Assembly: GCF_001443605.1 (NCBI RefSeq)
Contig: NZ_CP013118.1
Coordinates: 3,529,501 to 3,593,500, forward strand
Length of the DNA: 64,000 nucleotides
Direction of reading: 5' to 3'
DNA from: Salinivirga cyanobacteriivorans
GTDB lineage: Bacteria > Bacteroidota > Bacteroidia > Bacteroidales > Salinivirgaceae
How positions within the stretch are numbered: position 1 is the first letter of the stretch; every line of letters begins with the position of its first letter. Shown one piece after another: positions 17,651-26,983 of this stretch. The notes under the pieces were generated by a model, which searched no databases, was not told the DNA's origin, and saw only the letters and a program-made list of their open reading frames with translations. The position numbers and the translations under genes are program-made.

Positions 17651-18988
17651 CTAAAAAATGTAGCCCCAGTGGACATTAAAAAATATTTCCTTATTGTTGT
17701 TTTGCGCAACCTCAAATCTTCCAATCCAATCGTAATAGGTTAGAAAGTCAATCCCTGCGCCGATACTAACAGGTGTTACTTCAGCAGGAGAGCCATTAAT
17801 GTTTGTGCCATAACCTGCTTCAAAGAAAGTATTCAGAAAGATTGACAGAAAAGGTGCATTGAATTTTTTACTTGGAATCCAGTCAAAATTGAATCTTTTC
17901 TTTTTGAGAAGTGTGTATTTTAATTGTAATCGATTATTGATCAATAAGTCTTTGTGATAAATATAATCTTCGAAACCCCTGATATACCACGTTTTACCCG
18001 GGCCGGAGTAAAGGAAATGCGGGTATTGTTTCGTTAGTGATGCATACCCGTTAAACCCATAAGTGAGTGTAAACTTTGGACGAATGGGGTAGTGTGAACT
18101 AAAAGCAAGATCAGTAAATAAATAGTCCGCTGATCCAAACCCATATTCAGTTGTAACTTTGAGTTTGTTACCCTTCAGAGGATACATTATATAATCACCC
18201 TTGAAAAACTTGAAAGTATAACCAATAGCAAGGTATTCAAGATTATGTTTTGCAGGTTCCTCAAATAAGGTATTAATGTTTTGGTGATATCGGTATTTTC
18301 TGAACCCGCCATAAAAAAAGTGGCTGTAAAAGAATTCCGGCCGCCATCTGATACCAGCAATTAATCTACCTTCTCTGAAAATGTATCGATCTTGCTCAAT
18401 ATCAACGTAACGCTGATCAACAATAGATTGATGAATCTCCTTTTGCCTAAAATACGATACATCGATATTACCCCCAATATCAGGATGATTGAACAGACGT
18501 GGAAAAGCATAATTAATGCCGTATTGCTCACGTATACCCATACGTATTTTTAGTTTCAGCTTTTCATTGAGTCCCCTGAAGTTTCGTTCTTCGAGTATAA
18601 TGCCATAGTTTAGATAGTCTATCTCTTTTCTGCGCAACCAACTGGCCAGGTTATAGTCGGCATATTCAAAAACAGGAATAGGCCATAAATACCAGCGCTC
18701 CTGTACTTTCACTATGATGTTTGCGAGATGCTTGTGCCGTATGATATTTATATAAGCATAGTGAAAAAGGCGGGTATTAAGCAGGTTTTTCTTTGATTGG
18801 TTGATTTCAGCACTTAAATCAACAATGGTATCACCTTCTTCAAAGGTCAATTCCCGATGTAGAATTTTTGCGTGTGTTTTGTCATTTCCTTCAATAATAA
18901 TTTCATTAATAATGGTTGGTTTCTGTTTTTGACCAAACAGCATAAAACTTATGTGAAGGAGTATGGCTAAAGGCAGCAGAAAACGCAT
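17651..18988 (-). CDS. POTRA/BamA-TamA-like outer-membrane barrel protein
   Basis: 445 residues. A signal peptide spans about 1-19, and a single POTRA-like domain follows (about 25-95: INEIIIEGNDKTHAKILHRELTFEEGD). The rest has the strand pattern of a surface-antigen/D15 barrel and ends in an aromatic (HWGYIF). It is shorter than BamA (854 residues elsewhere in this window) and probably inserts or translocates a narrower set of clients, or is a two-partner-type transporter. Its start overlaps the end of the CBS protein gene by one base, so the two are co-translated. Confidence 0.8.
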   Translation of the reverse strand: MRFLLPLAILLHISFMLFGQKQKPTIINEIIIEGNDKTHAKILHRELTFEEGDTIVDLSAEINQSKKNLLNTRLFHYAYINIIRHKHLANIIVKVQERWYLWPIPVFEYADYNLASWLRRKEIDYLNYGIILEERNFRGLNEKLKLKIRMGIREQYGINYAFPRLFNHPDIGGNIDVSYFRQKEIHQSIVDQRYVDIEQDRYIFREGRLIAGIRWRPEFFYSHFFYGGFRKYRYHQNINTLFEEPAKHNLEYLAIGYTFKFFKGDYIMYPLKGNKLKVTTEYGFGSADYLFTDLAFSSHYPIRPKFTLTYGFNGYASLTKQYPHFLYSGPGKTWYIRGFEDYIYHKDLLINNRLQLKYTLLKKKRFNFDWIPSKKFNAPFLSIFLNTFFEAGYGTNINGSPAEVTPVSIGAGIDFLTYYDWIGRFEVAQNNNKEIFFNVHWGYIF

Positions 18989-19653
18989 CAGATGTCCAAA
19001 TACTGCATGAATGAATCGAAACGGTCTTTAATTACATCATCCATCTTGTCGTCTTCAGAATATGAGGCACTTACTTCGTATTCGTACCTTTCGAATGTGC
19101 GTAGAATGGATGTCAGGTCTTCTTTATTTACTTTTAGTGTTACACGCATTCGCATGGAATCGGTTATATTGGTAACATAGCAAGCTAAAATGCGGGCTTC
19201 GTTGCTTTCTACAATTTGTGCAATTTGACTCAATGAATAGTCATTGGCATGCATTTCAAGTATGATAATACTACCGGGCGAATCTGCAGCAAATAATTCC
19301 GAAAGACTCTCAATAAGCGTTGGCAATGTAATAAGCCCTTTGAATATTTTTTCGTTTTTTACCACAGGCAGGGCAGTCAGACTGAATTTGTGAAATAAAT
19401 TAATTATTTCCAAAATATGCTGGTGTGGCTCTACCTGGGCATTTATGTAATTCTTTTTGAGACTTTCGACGGGTACATCAAATGCATTGGCATCGTAAAT
19501 CATGGTATCTGAAATAAGTCCATGATAATTCTGATTATACACCACAGGCAGATGTGAAATCTTAAAGACTTCCATCCAACTCAGGGCTGTATTGCAATAG
19601 TCCTTGGGCTTGAGTGCCGGAACTACATCAGACATTATTTGTTCAGCAACCAT
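18988..19653 (-). CDS. CBS domain protein
   Basis: 221 residues. Two CBS motifs (about 5-60 and 68-125, with the usual LPVV segments) are followed by a C-terminal ACT-like region (about 135-205, with IILEMHANDYSLSQIAQIVE). CBS pairs bind adenosine ligands and regulate a partner. In Bacteroidota a protein of this type is often found next to pdxJ and nadK; here pdxJ is divergent, 66 bases away. Co-translated with the POTRA-barrel gene. Confidence 0.85.
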   Translation of the reverse strand: MVAEQIMSDVVPALKPKDYCNTALSWMEVFKISHLPVVYNQNYHGLISDTMIYDANAFDVPVESLKKNYINAQVEPHQHILEIINLFHKFSLTALPVVKNEKIFKGLITLPTLIESLSELFAADSPGSIIILEMHANDYSLSQIAQIVESNEARILACYVTNITDSMRMRVTLKVNKEDLTSILRTFERYEYEVSASYSEDDKMDDVIKDRFDSFMQYLDI

Positions 19654-19669
19654 AATGATGAAAAAACGT

Positions 19670-19677
19670 TACATTTG
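19670..19677 (+). promoter_or_regulatory. -7 element (TACATTTG) for pdxJ
   Basis: A perfect TAnnTTTG in the divergent gap between the CBS gene and pdxJ, 42 bases before the pdxJ ATG. Confidence 0.5.
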
Positions 19678-19719
19678 TACTCCTAAAGTAAACAAATCCT
19701 GTGCAAAAAAAAATATTTT

Positions 19720-20442
19720 ATGACAAGACTAAGTGTAAATATAAATAAAATAGCTACCATCAGAAATGCACGTGGTGGCAATATTCCTGATGTGAGGCTT
19801 GCTGCAATTAACTGTCAGCGATACGGGGCAGAGGGCATTACTGTGCACCCCAGACCAGATGAGCGACACATACGTTATCAGGATGTTCGTGATATCAAAC
19901 CCGAAATAGTAACGGAATTTAATATTGAAGGTTATCCATCTGAAGATTTTTTTAAACTGGTAAATGAAGTGAAGCCAAACCAGGTTACGCTTGTGCCTGA
20001 TCCACCTGATGCTTTGACAAGTAATGCGGGTTGGGATACTGTAAAGCATAAAGAGTTTTTGAAAGATGTAATTGCAAAATTCCAGGCGGCCGGAATCCGT
20101 ACATCTATTTTTGTGGAGACAGATCTTGAATTAATACGGCATGCAAAAGAGACGGGTACAAACCGTGTGGAACTTTATACAGAACCATATGCTTCGGAAT
20201 TTGTTAATGACCCATTAAGGGCGGTTGAACCTTTTGCGAAAGCAGCAGAGCTTGCAGGACAAATTGGACTGGAAGTAAATGCCGGGCACGATCTGAACCT
20301 GGATAATCTTGAGTATTTTGTTAAACATGTAAAACCCCTGCATGAGGTATCAATTGGACATGCCTTGATTAGCGATGCACTGTATTTTGGACTTGAGAAT
20401 GTAATTCAGATGTATTTGCGAAAAATTCACGATGCTCGCTAA
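19720..20442 (+). CDS. pdxJ: Pyridoxine 5'-phosphate synthase
   Basis: 240 residues, the full length of the family. It starts [19 protein letters not shown] and has [16 protein letters not shown] (about 35-50), [14 protein letters not shown] (about 88-101) and the late [15 protein letters not shown] (about 186-200), which are signature segments of the TIM-barrel PdxJ. It condenses 1-deoxyxylulose 5-phosphate with 3-amino-2-oxopropyl phosphate to make vitamin B6 in the DXP-dependent route. An alpha/beta hydrolase gene follows after 38 bases on the same strand. Confidence 0.97.
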   Translation: MTRLSVNINKIATIRNARGGNIPDVRLAAINCQRYGAEGITVHPRPDERHIRYQDVRDIKPEIVTEFNIEGYPSEDFFKLVNEVKPNQVTLVPDPPDALTSNAGWDTVKHKEFLKDVIAKFQAAGIRTSIFVETDLELIRHAKETGTNRVELYTEPYASEFVNDPLRAVEPFAKAAELAGQIGLEVNAGHDLNLDNLEYFVKHVKPLHEVSIGHALISDALYFGLENVIQMYLRKIHDAR

Positions 20443-20480
20443 GTTGGCAGAGCAACTGTTCAGAAAAACATATAATCTTT

Positions 20481-21275
20481 ATGAAGTTAAATAGTCAAAT
20501 AATTGGTAACGGTCATCCGCTTATAATTTTGCACGGACTTTATGGATCGTCAGACAACTGGTTATCACATGGGAAAGAACTGTCTGACCATTACGAGGTG
20601 CATTTGGTCGACCAGCGTAATCATGGAAATTCGCCACATTCCAAAGAGCATAATTACACTGCTATGGAAGGTGATTTGCTTCAGTATATGGATAACAATC
20701 AAATTGAGCGCGCTGTATTGATAGGGCATAGCATGGGAGGCAAAACAGCTATGTTTTTTGCATTGGCACATCCTGAACGTGTGAGTGCTCTTATTGTTGT
20801 GGACATGTCACCAAAAGCATACGATAGCCTTGAGGATGCCAAAACACTTTACCATAAAGAGATTTTTCAGGGGTTACGTTCACTTAATCTTCCGGCTTTG
20901 AAAGACCGTACAGAAGCCGAAGAGCAATTAGCCGAATATATTCCCCAGGGACGAATTCGAAAGTTTTTGCTGAAAAATTTACAAAGAAAAAAAGACGACA
21001 AATCTTTTTACTGGCAATTGAACCTTGAAGGGCTGTGGGATAGTCTCGATAATATTCTGGAAGGAATAGATCCCGAAATGACAAGTCCCGTGACAGCTTT
21101 CCCGGTATTGTTTATCAGGGGTGAGAAAAGCGGATATATCGATGATGATGCCATTCCTTTAATACGTGCAATATTTCCATACGCTGAACTGGAAACTATT
21201 GAAGACACCGGTCACTGGCTTCATGCTGAAAAACCTGATGATTTTATGCGTGTGGTGAATGAGTTTCTTGATTAA
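20481..21275 (+). CDS. Alpha/beta-fold hydrolase (YbfF/esterase type)
   Basis: 264 residues. There is an HGLYGSSDNW oxyanion segment (about 18-27), the nucleophile elbow GHSMGG (Ser near residue 83), a catalytic acid region (FIRGEKSGYIDDD, near 213) and a His in EDTGHWLHAEKP (near 247). The architecture and length fit the YbfF esterase group; the natural ester is not known. It ends in a 4-base convergent overlap with the exonuclease gene, so the two stop codons interlock. Confidence 0.88.
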   Translation: MKLNSQIIGNGHPLIILHGLYGSSDNWLSHGKELSDHYEVHLVDQRNHGNSPHSKEHNYTAMEGDLLQYMDNNQIERAVLIGHSMGGKTAMFFALAHPERVSALIVVDMSPKAYDSLEDAKTLYHKEIFQGLRSLNLPALKDRTEAEEQLAEYIPQGRIRKFLLKNLQRKKDDKSFYWQLNLEGLWDSLDNILEGIDPEMTSPVTAFPVLFIRGEKSGYIDDDAIPLIRAIFPYAELETIEDTGHWLHAEKPDDFMRVVNEFLD

Positions 21276-22006
21276 TCGGCATACTCAATTTGTTCATCGG
21301 TGAAAAGCGGCTCGTTTCTGTATCGCCGGAATAATTGCATGGTAGCAATAACATCTTTTTGGCAATATGTAACTATACGATCCAGGTCATTTTCTTCCCA
21401 GAAAATACGATGAACATCACTGCCGTCGATATCATCTTTGGGTGTGGGAATGTCGAATAAATGCGTTAAAACCGCCAGTGATGTATAGTTTTTGTAATCG
21501 CCGAATTTCCATAGTTCCATGGTGTCGAGGTGTTGTATTTCCCATGGTTTTTTGCCTGCAATTTGTAGTATGCCGGGCAGGAATACCCCATTTACCAACA
21601 TGCGTCGCGCTATATAAGGAAAGTCAAACTCTTTGCCGTTGTGGGCACACATAATTTTCGATGGTGTTGAGAAGCTTTTATTCAGCATTGCGGCAAAATC
21701 TTCCAGTAATTTTTTTTCATCTTTCGAAGCAAATGACTTTACCCTGATGCGTTCCTCAGTAGTTGCAACACCGCATGAGATGCATACTATTTTGCCAAAT
21801 TCTGCATATATTCCGGCCCTGGAATAAAGGTTTTCTGCATTATCTTCCTCACTTTTAGCTAACCTGTTCGCCTTTTTATCCCAAAGCTCTTTTTCTGCCT
21901 CATCCAGTTCTTCATAGGCGGGTTTTAAAGGAACAGTTTCAATATCAAGAAACAAAATGTCGCTAATGTTGATGTCGTATAGGCTTTTATGTTGCATATG
22001 TCGCAA
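21272..22006 (-). CDS. 3'-5' exonuclease of the PolB-related DEDDy type
   Basis: 244 residues. DEDDy exonuclease motifs are in order: LDIET (motif I, near residue 20), NGKEFDFPYI (motif II, near 125) and YCQKDV (motif III with the Tyr and Asp, near 218). It matches the predicted stand-alone exonucleases related to the PolB proofreading domain, likely acting on DNA or RNA 3' ends. Its ATG lies 2 bases beyond the stop of udk on the same strand, so it forms an operon with uridine kinase. Confidence 0.85.
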   Translation of the reverse strand: MRHMQHKSLYDINISDILFLDIETVPLKPAYEELDEAEKELWDKKANRLAKSEEDNAENLYSRAGIYAEFGKIVCISCGVATTEERIRVKSFASKDEKKLLEDFAAMLNKSFSTPSKIMCAHNGKEFDFPYIARRMLVNGVFLPGILQIAGKKPWEIQHLDTMELWKFGDYKNYTSLAVLTHLFDIPTPKDDIDGSDVHRIFWEENDLDRIVTYCQKDVIATMQLFRRYRNEPLFTDEQIEYAD

Positions 22007-22008
22007 TG

Positions 22009-22614
22009 TTATTCAAGATTCATTCTGATAATCTGTGTGAGAATATCTATAGCTACTTTATTTTTTCCACCTTGTGGCACAATCAGGTCAGCATACGATT
22101 TTGATGGTTCAATAAATTGTACATGCATTGGCTTTACCGACTTATTATAACGCTCAAGTGTCTTTTTTACAGATCGGCCTCTTTCTTCCATATCACGACT
22201 AATTACCCTTATAAGGCGTTCATCTGCATCTGCATGTACGAAAACTTTTATGTCGAAAAGGTTGCGTAGCTCCGGGTTTGTTAAAACCAGAATTCCTTCT
22301 ACAATAATAACCTTCTTAGGTTTTACTTCTGTGTACTCATCGCTGCGGGTGCAGGTTACGTATGAGTATATTGGTTGTTGAATTGGTTGGTTCTCCTGTA
22401 ATTCTTTGAGGTGTTTTATAAGTAAATCAAATTCTAAAGAGTTGGGATGGTCAAAGTTAATCTCCATGCGCTCCTCCATTGGGAGGTGGCTGTTGTCTTT
22501 GTAGTAAGAGTCTTGCGACAGCACGCTAACCATGTCGTTGGGAATTGATTCTATGATTTTGCGTACAACTGTCGTTTTCCCGGAGCCTGTTCCGCCTGCA
22601 ATGCCTATAATCAT
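22009..22614 (-). CDS. udk: Uridine kinase
   Basis: 201 residues. The P-loop GGTGSGKTT is at residues 6-14, with the SQDSYYKD and NFDHPNS blocks characteristic of uridine/cytidine kinase and the VEGILVL Walker-B-like strand (near 103). It phosphorylates uridine and cytidine for pyrimidine salvage, and the length is typical. It is followed after 2 bases by the DEDDy exonuclease gene. Confidence 0.95.
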   Translation of the reverse strand: MIIGIAGGTGSGKTTVVRKIIESIPNDMVSVLSQDSYYKDNSHLPMEERMEINFDHPNSLEFDLLIKHLKELQENQPIQQPIYSYVTCTRSDEYTEVKPKKVIIVEGILVLTNPELRNLFDIKVFVHADADERLIRVISRDMEERGRSVKKTLERYNKSVKPMHVQFIEPSKSYADLIVPQGGKNKVAIDILTQIIRMNLE

Positions 22615-22774
22615 TTTTGGGTTAAAGTTAAAAAAATCCTTGCTTTATGAAAAACCCATGCTGCAGAAGGCAAAAAAAATGAGTTAAGTTGACACTTGTT
22701 TTATCTTTTTTCATTTGATGAAGCCTTATTTTTCTGTTTTTTATATCTTCACCAGTTCTAAAACGATATCGTTT

Positions 22775-23776
22775 ATGAGTGAATTATATCCTATAAAGTT
22801 TACCCCAATATTTAAGCAGAAAATTTGGGGTGGTGATCGTCTGAAAAATGTGCTCAATAAAAAAAATGCAACAGACCATACTGGCGAGAGCTGGGAAATT
22901 TCGCCACTGCCAGAAAGCGAGTCAGTGGTTGGTAATGGCTTCCTTGCAGAAAACACATTGTCTGAAATTATTGAAGTTTATATGGGCGATTTGGTTGGTG
23001 AATCCGTTTTTAATCGTTTTGGAACAGGTTTTCCCTTATTGCTGAAATTTATTGATGCCCAGGATCTACTTTCAGTACAGGTGCATCCGGATGATGAAAT
23101 GGCACAAGAAAAATATGGAATGAATGGTAAAACCGAAGTATGGTATGTGGTTGAGGCTACCAATGATGCTTACTTATATTCCGGCTTTAATCAAAAACTC
23201 ACAAAACAGCACTTTAAAAAAGATATTGAACAAAAAACGGTTAAAGATACACTCAATAAAGAAAAAGTAGGCAAAGGAGATGTGTTCTTTATACCTGCCG
23301 GCAGAATTCATGCCACAGGGCCGGGTGTGCTTTTCGCGGAAATTCAACAAGCATCTGATATTACTTATAGAGTGTATGACTGGGATAGAAAAGACCGTGA
23401 TGGGAATTTGCGGGAACTACATGTCGATGAAGCGCTTGAGGCCATGGATTTTGAGGTGGCAGATAGTTACAAAACTGAATATAGCACTAGTGAAAACCGG
23501 CCTGCGCCAGTTGTTAGTTCGCCTTATTTCATCGTAAATAAACTGCATCTTACAGAGAAATACGATGCTGAATATAACCTAATTGACTCTTTTATTGCAT
23601 ATATGTGTGTTGAGGGTAGGGTATCAATTGAATACAAACCAGGGAAAACAGAAATGCTGGAAAAGGGTGACACTGTTCTGATACCAGCTGTCTTTGAATC
23701 TATAAAATTAATTCCGGATGAATCTGTTGAATTATTGGAAGTTTATATTCCTGACGCTGGCGCTACTTCTGAATAG
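22775..23776 (+). CDS. manA: Mannose-6-phosphate isomerase, class I
   Basis: 333 residues from the ATG at 22775. An upstream in-frame ATG at 22715 would add 20 hydrophobic residues not seen in the family. The product starts YPIKFTPIFKQKIWGG. The zinc-binding residues of type I PMI are visible in SVQVHPDD (near residue 98) and GKTEVWYV (near 113), plus HATG (near 175). It interconverts fructose 6-phosphate and mannose 6-phosphate. Its last 59 bases overlap the start of the DUF1571 gene in another frame. Confidence 0.92.
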   Translation: MSELYPIKFTPIFKQKIWGGDRLKNVLNKKNATDHTGESWEISPLPESESVVGNGFLAENTLSEIIEVYMGDLVGESVFNRFGTGFPLLLKFIDAQDLLSVQVHPDDEMAQEKYGMNGKTEVWYVVEATNDAYLYSGFNQKLTKQHFKKDIEQKTVKDTLNKEKVGKGDVFFIPAGRIHATGPGVLFAEIQQASDITYRVYDWDRKDRDGNLRELHVDEALEAMDFEVADSYKTEYSTSENRPAPVVSSPYFIVNKLHLTEKYDAEYNLIDSFIAYMCVEGRVSIEYKPGKTEMLEKGDTVLIPAVFESIKLIPDESVELLEVYIPDAGATSE

Positions 23777-24590
23777 TTTGCTTTGTGTCGTGCAGGTGGA
23801 GGCTCAAGAAGTTGATCAGGAGGCAGTTGATCTCTTAACCGAGGTGGATAGTGTGCTTGGCAATAGTTCTGGAATGGAATTTAAAGCAGAGCTTATGGCC
23901 CGTATGATCGGCCATGATTATCATCAGGTGGCATTGTTCAAAATTCAGAAAGATCCACTGAAAATTTATTATAGGCAATATGAACGGAATCCGATAGAGT
24001 TACTTTATGATGAAACGGTGGATAAAGAAAAGGCACTTATTAATCCGGCCGGTTTTCCCTACACAAATTTACATCTTTCTCCGTATTCTGCATTGATCTT
24101 AAAAAGACAGCATCACAGTATTTTTGAAGCCGATCCTGCATTTATGTTAGAACAACTTTTTTATATGTTTGAAGCTTGCAAACCCGATAAATGTACAATA
24201 TCGCTGACAGATACCATTTTAAGAAATAAAACATATAAAAAAATCACCTACATCAATACATATTATAAACTTAAGGATATTAAAGTGAATGCACCCGTCA
24301 GCTTACTCGATTTTGCCAGGGAGCACCATGTGAATTTTTATTCCATAGTACTGAATAATGAGAATTTATCGGTATCGTCAAAACTCAAAAAAGGTGATTC
24401 TGTAAAAGTACCTTCTTCATACGCAAAGAAAATTGTCATCGTTTTAAAAGCAGCTTCGAGACATATTCATTCAATAACGGTTTACGATAATGAGGGCGTG
24501 TTTGAACACTACAAATATCTGTGGTTCAAAAATAATGTTGTATTTTCGCCCCATGATTTTTCACCTGAAAACCCGGATTATAACTTTTGA
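23718..24590 (+). CDS. DUF1571-type exported protein
   Basis: 290 residues. A signal peptide at about 1-29 ends VEAQE. The body (about 40-170) resembles the DUF1571 family of periplasmic proteins, with LFKIQKDPLKIYYRQY. The C-terminal part (about 185-240) looks like a small LysM-like or barrel segment. The coding start lies inside the 3' end of manA in another frame: the overlap of 59 bases encodes nearly all of the signal peptide. The gene ends 3 bases before engB, so manA, this gene and engB form one operon. Confidence 0.75.
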   Translation: MNLLNYWKFIFLTLALLLNSLLCVVQVEAQEVDQEAVDLLTEVDSVLGNSSGMEFKAELMARMIGHDYHQVALFKIQKDPLKIYYRQYERNPIELLYDETVDKEKALINPAGFPYTNLHLSPYSALILKRQHHSIFEADPAFMLEQLFYMFEACKPDKCTISLTDTILRNKTYKKITYINTYYKLKDIKVNAPVSLLDFAREHHVNFYSIVLNNENLSVSSKLKKGDSVKVPSSYAKKIVIVLKAASRHIHSITVYDNEGVFEHYKYLWFKNNVVFSPHDFSPENPDYNF

Positions 24591-24593
24591 ATT

Positions 24594-25190
24594 ATGGAAA
24601 TAAAGCAATCTCAGTTTATAGTAAGCAATGAGGATTACCGAAAATGCCCGGAGCATGATAAACCAGAGTATGCTTTTATTGGCCGGTCAAATGTTGGTAA
24701 ATCCAGTTTAATTAATATGCTCACGAATCGCAAAAGCCTTGCGAAGATATCTGAGAATCCGGGTAAAACCATGTTAATTAATCATTTCCTGATCAATGAT
24801 CAATGGTACCTGGTCGATTTACCCGGGTATGGTTTCGCCAAACGCTCAAAAAAACTAAGAGCCAGGTTAAGAAAAATTATTAATAACTACATATTGAATC
24901 GGGAGGAGTTAACCTTGCTTTTCATTCTTATAGACGTAAGGCACAAACCAATAAAATCTGATTTGGATTTTATTCATTGGACCGGAGAGCAGGGTATTCC
25001 CGTAGCACTTATTTTTACAAAAGCCGATAAAACCAGGAAGCATGAGTTAAACTCAAATATTGAGCTCTATAAGCAGGAATTGAAGAAAAACTGGGAAGAG
25101 TTGCCAAAGATTTTTATAACCTCAGCTTTGAAAAAACAAGGGCGCGATGAATTACTTGCTTATATAGAGCAGATTAATAAAGAGATTTAG
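24594..25190 (+). CDS. engB: Ribosome biogenesis GTPase YihA/EngB
   Basis: 198 residues. G1 [11 protein letters not shown] (about 30-40), G3 DLPGYGFA (about 76-83) and G4 TKAD (near 145) are intact, and the length is typical. EngB (YsxC) is an essential GTPase in 50S subunit assembly. Starts 3 bases after the DUF1571 gene. Confidence 0.96.
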
Positions 25191-25237
25191 AATTAATTTA
25201 AATGACTAAAATAAATTAATTGCTAGAATTAAATCTT

Positions 25238-25245
25238 TACCTTTG
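25238..25245 (+). promoter_or_regulatory. -7 element (TACCTTTG) for prs
   Basis: A perfect TAnnTTTG 28 bases before the ATG at 25273. It overlaps an in-frame ATG at 25243, which therefore cannot be on the transcript, so 25273 is the start. Confidence 0.6.
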
Positions 25246-25272
25246 CATAAAAATTCCCAAAACCCAAACAAA

Positions 25273-26211
25273 ATGTCAATTGAATCCCCCATCAAGATCT
25301 TCTCAGGAGAAAAATCAACCTACCTGGCAGAAGAAATTGCCCGTGCATATGGTACAAGGTTAGGAAAGTATACTTTACAAAAATTCAGTGATGGTGAATT
25401 CCAGCCTTCCTTTGAAGAGTCTGTGCGAGGAGCCCACGTATTTATGATTCAGTCTACTTTTCAGCCAAATGATAATTTGGTAGAACTTATGATGATGATT
25501 GATGCTGCCAAGCGTGCTTCGGCTTACAAGGTTATTGCTGTTATACCCTATTTTGGATTTGCAAGGCAGGATCGAAAAGATAAACCGCGTGTAAGTATAG
25601 GTTCCAAAGTAGTTGCAGATACCCTGCATTCGCTAGGTGTTTCCCGTGTTATGACCATGGACTTGCATGCTGACCAAATACAGGGATTTTTCAATGTACC
25701 GGTAGATCATCTTTATGCTTCTTCACTTTTCGTACCCTATATCAAATCACTCAAACTGAAAAACCCGGTAATTGGCTCACCCGATATGGGAGGTACAAAA
25801 CGTGCCAATGCCTATGCACGTTTCCTTGAAACACCTATGTTGGTTAGTCACAAATCGAGAGAAAAAGCCAATGTCGTGGGGCAATTGACAGTTATAGGGC
25901 CGGTAAAAGATCGTGATGTAGTGATTGTGGATGATATGATTGATACCGCGGGAACGGTTACCAAGGCATCTGAAATTATGATGGAAAAAGGAGCCAATAG
26001 TGTTCGGGTTGTGGCAACCCATCCTGTATTGTCTGGTCCGGCAATGGAGCGTATTGAGAAGTCGCCCATAGAAGAGGTCATTGTGAGTAATACAATTCCA
26101 CTCAAAGAAAAGTCAGATAAGATTACGGTTTTGTCTGTTGCCAACATTTTTGCCGATACGATTAAAAAAGTTTATCATAGAGAATCGATTAGTGGCAATT
26201 TTATTGTATAA
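25273..26211 (+). CDS. prs: Ribose-phosphate pyrophosphokinase
   Basis: 312 residues from the ATG at 25273, which matches the usual length. It begins with IKIFSGEKSTYLAEEIA. The ATP region FGFARQDRK (near 97), the flexible loop and the PRPP-binding signature VVIVDDMIDTAGT (about 217-229) are present. It makes PRPP from ribose 5-phosphate and ATP for nucleotide, His, Trp and NAD synthesis. rplY and pth follow on the same strand but rplY has its own -7 element. Confidence 0.96.
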   Translation: MSIESPIKIFSGEKSTYLAEEIARAYGTRLGKYTLQKFSDGEFQPSFEESVRGAHVFMIQSTFQPNDNLVELMMMIDAAKRASAYKVIAVIPYFGFARQDRKDKPRVSIGSKVVADTLHSLGVSRVMTMDLHADQIQGFFNVPVDHLYASSLFVPYIKSLKLKNPVIGSPDMGGTKRANAYARFLETPMLVSHKSREKANVVGQLTVIGPVKDRDVVIVDDMIDTAGTVTKASEIMMEKGANSVRVVATHPVLSGPAMERIEKSPIEEVIVSNTIPLKEKSDKITVLSVANIFADTIKKVYHRESISGNFIV

Positions 26212-26218
26212 TTTTTTA

Positions 26219-26226
26219 TATATTTG
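26219..26226 (+). promoter_or_regulatory. -7 element (TATATTTG) for rplY
   Basis: A perfect TAnnTTTG just after the prs stop. It gives a leader of about 80 bases before the rplY ATG at 26314. Confidence 0.5.
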
Positions 26227-26313
26227 CGCCCTGAAAAAATGACGTTTAAAGTGTGATGGGAAACCGTTACCCTTTGACCGCTGGTTTTGAGTAACACAAA
26301 AAACGTTTAAACA

Positions 26314-26970
26314 ATGAAAGTATTTGAATTAAAAGTAACGAAGAGAGAGCAGACAGGTAAAAAAGAAACCGTGAAGCTGCGTAAGCAAGAAATGGTACCT
26401 TGTGTAATGTATGGTACAGACGAGATTATGCATTTTTATGCCCATAAAAATGAGTTTAAAGACCTCGTTTATACTGATAATGTATACAATGTTAGGTTGG
26501 ACATTGAAGGTACAAAACATGATGCGATTATGCAGGACATACAATTTCATCCTGTTACAGACGAAATTTTACACATCGACTTTTTAGCAATAAAAGCAGA
26601 TAAACCATTTACCGTAGCTTTACCAGTGAACATAGTAGGTACTTCACCTGGTGTATTAGGTGGCGGTAAATTAAGACAAAAAAGACGCTACCTGAGGGTA
26701 AGAGGATTGATTAACGACATGCCTGAAAAAATTGATGTCGACATCTCTAAACTTCAGGTTAATGATGGTATTAAGATTGGTGATATTGAATCGGATAAAT
26801 TAACATTTGTTGATCCACATCAGAGCCAAATCCTTGGTGTTATTTCAGGTAGAGCTGCTGCAGCTGCAATGGAAATTGCCGAACCTGAAGAAGAGGGTGA
26901 AGAAGCTGAAGGAGGTGAAGAAGCTGAAGGTGCTGCTGAAGGAGCTGAAGAAGAGTCAAGCGAAGAATAA
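26314..26970 (+). CDS. rplY: 50S ribosomal protein L25/general stress protein Ctc
   Basis: 218 residues. The N-terminal L25 domain (about 1-90) binds 5S rRNA, and the TL5-type C-terminal domain spans about 95-185. The last 35 residues are a run of Glu, Gly and Ala, a common disordered tail in the CTC form. The gene lies upstream of pth, a frequent pairing across bacteria. Confidence 0.95.
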   Translation: MKVFELKVTKREQTGKKETVKLRKQEMVPCVMYGTDEIMHFYAHKNEFKDLVYTDNVYNVRLDIEGTKHDAIMQDIQFHPVTDEILHIDFLAIKADKPFTVALPVNIVGTSPGVLGGGKLRQKRRYLRVRGLINDMPEKIDVDISKLQVNDGIKIGDIESDKLTFVDPHQSQILGVISGRAAAAAMEIAEPEEEGEEAEGGEEAEGAAEGAEEESSEE

Positions 26971-26983
26971 AATCACTTTCACC

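Noticed and set aside
25243-25272. Longer prs start at 25243
   Set aside because: The TACCTTTG -7 element (25238-25245) overlaps that ATG, so the transcript begins after it.
26227-26313. Autoregulatory leader structure before rplY
   Set aside because: Only a weak GGG/CCC pairing with almost no loop was seen; nothing resembling a known leader.
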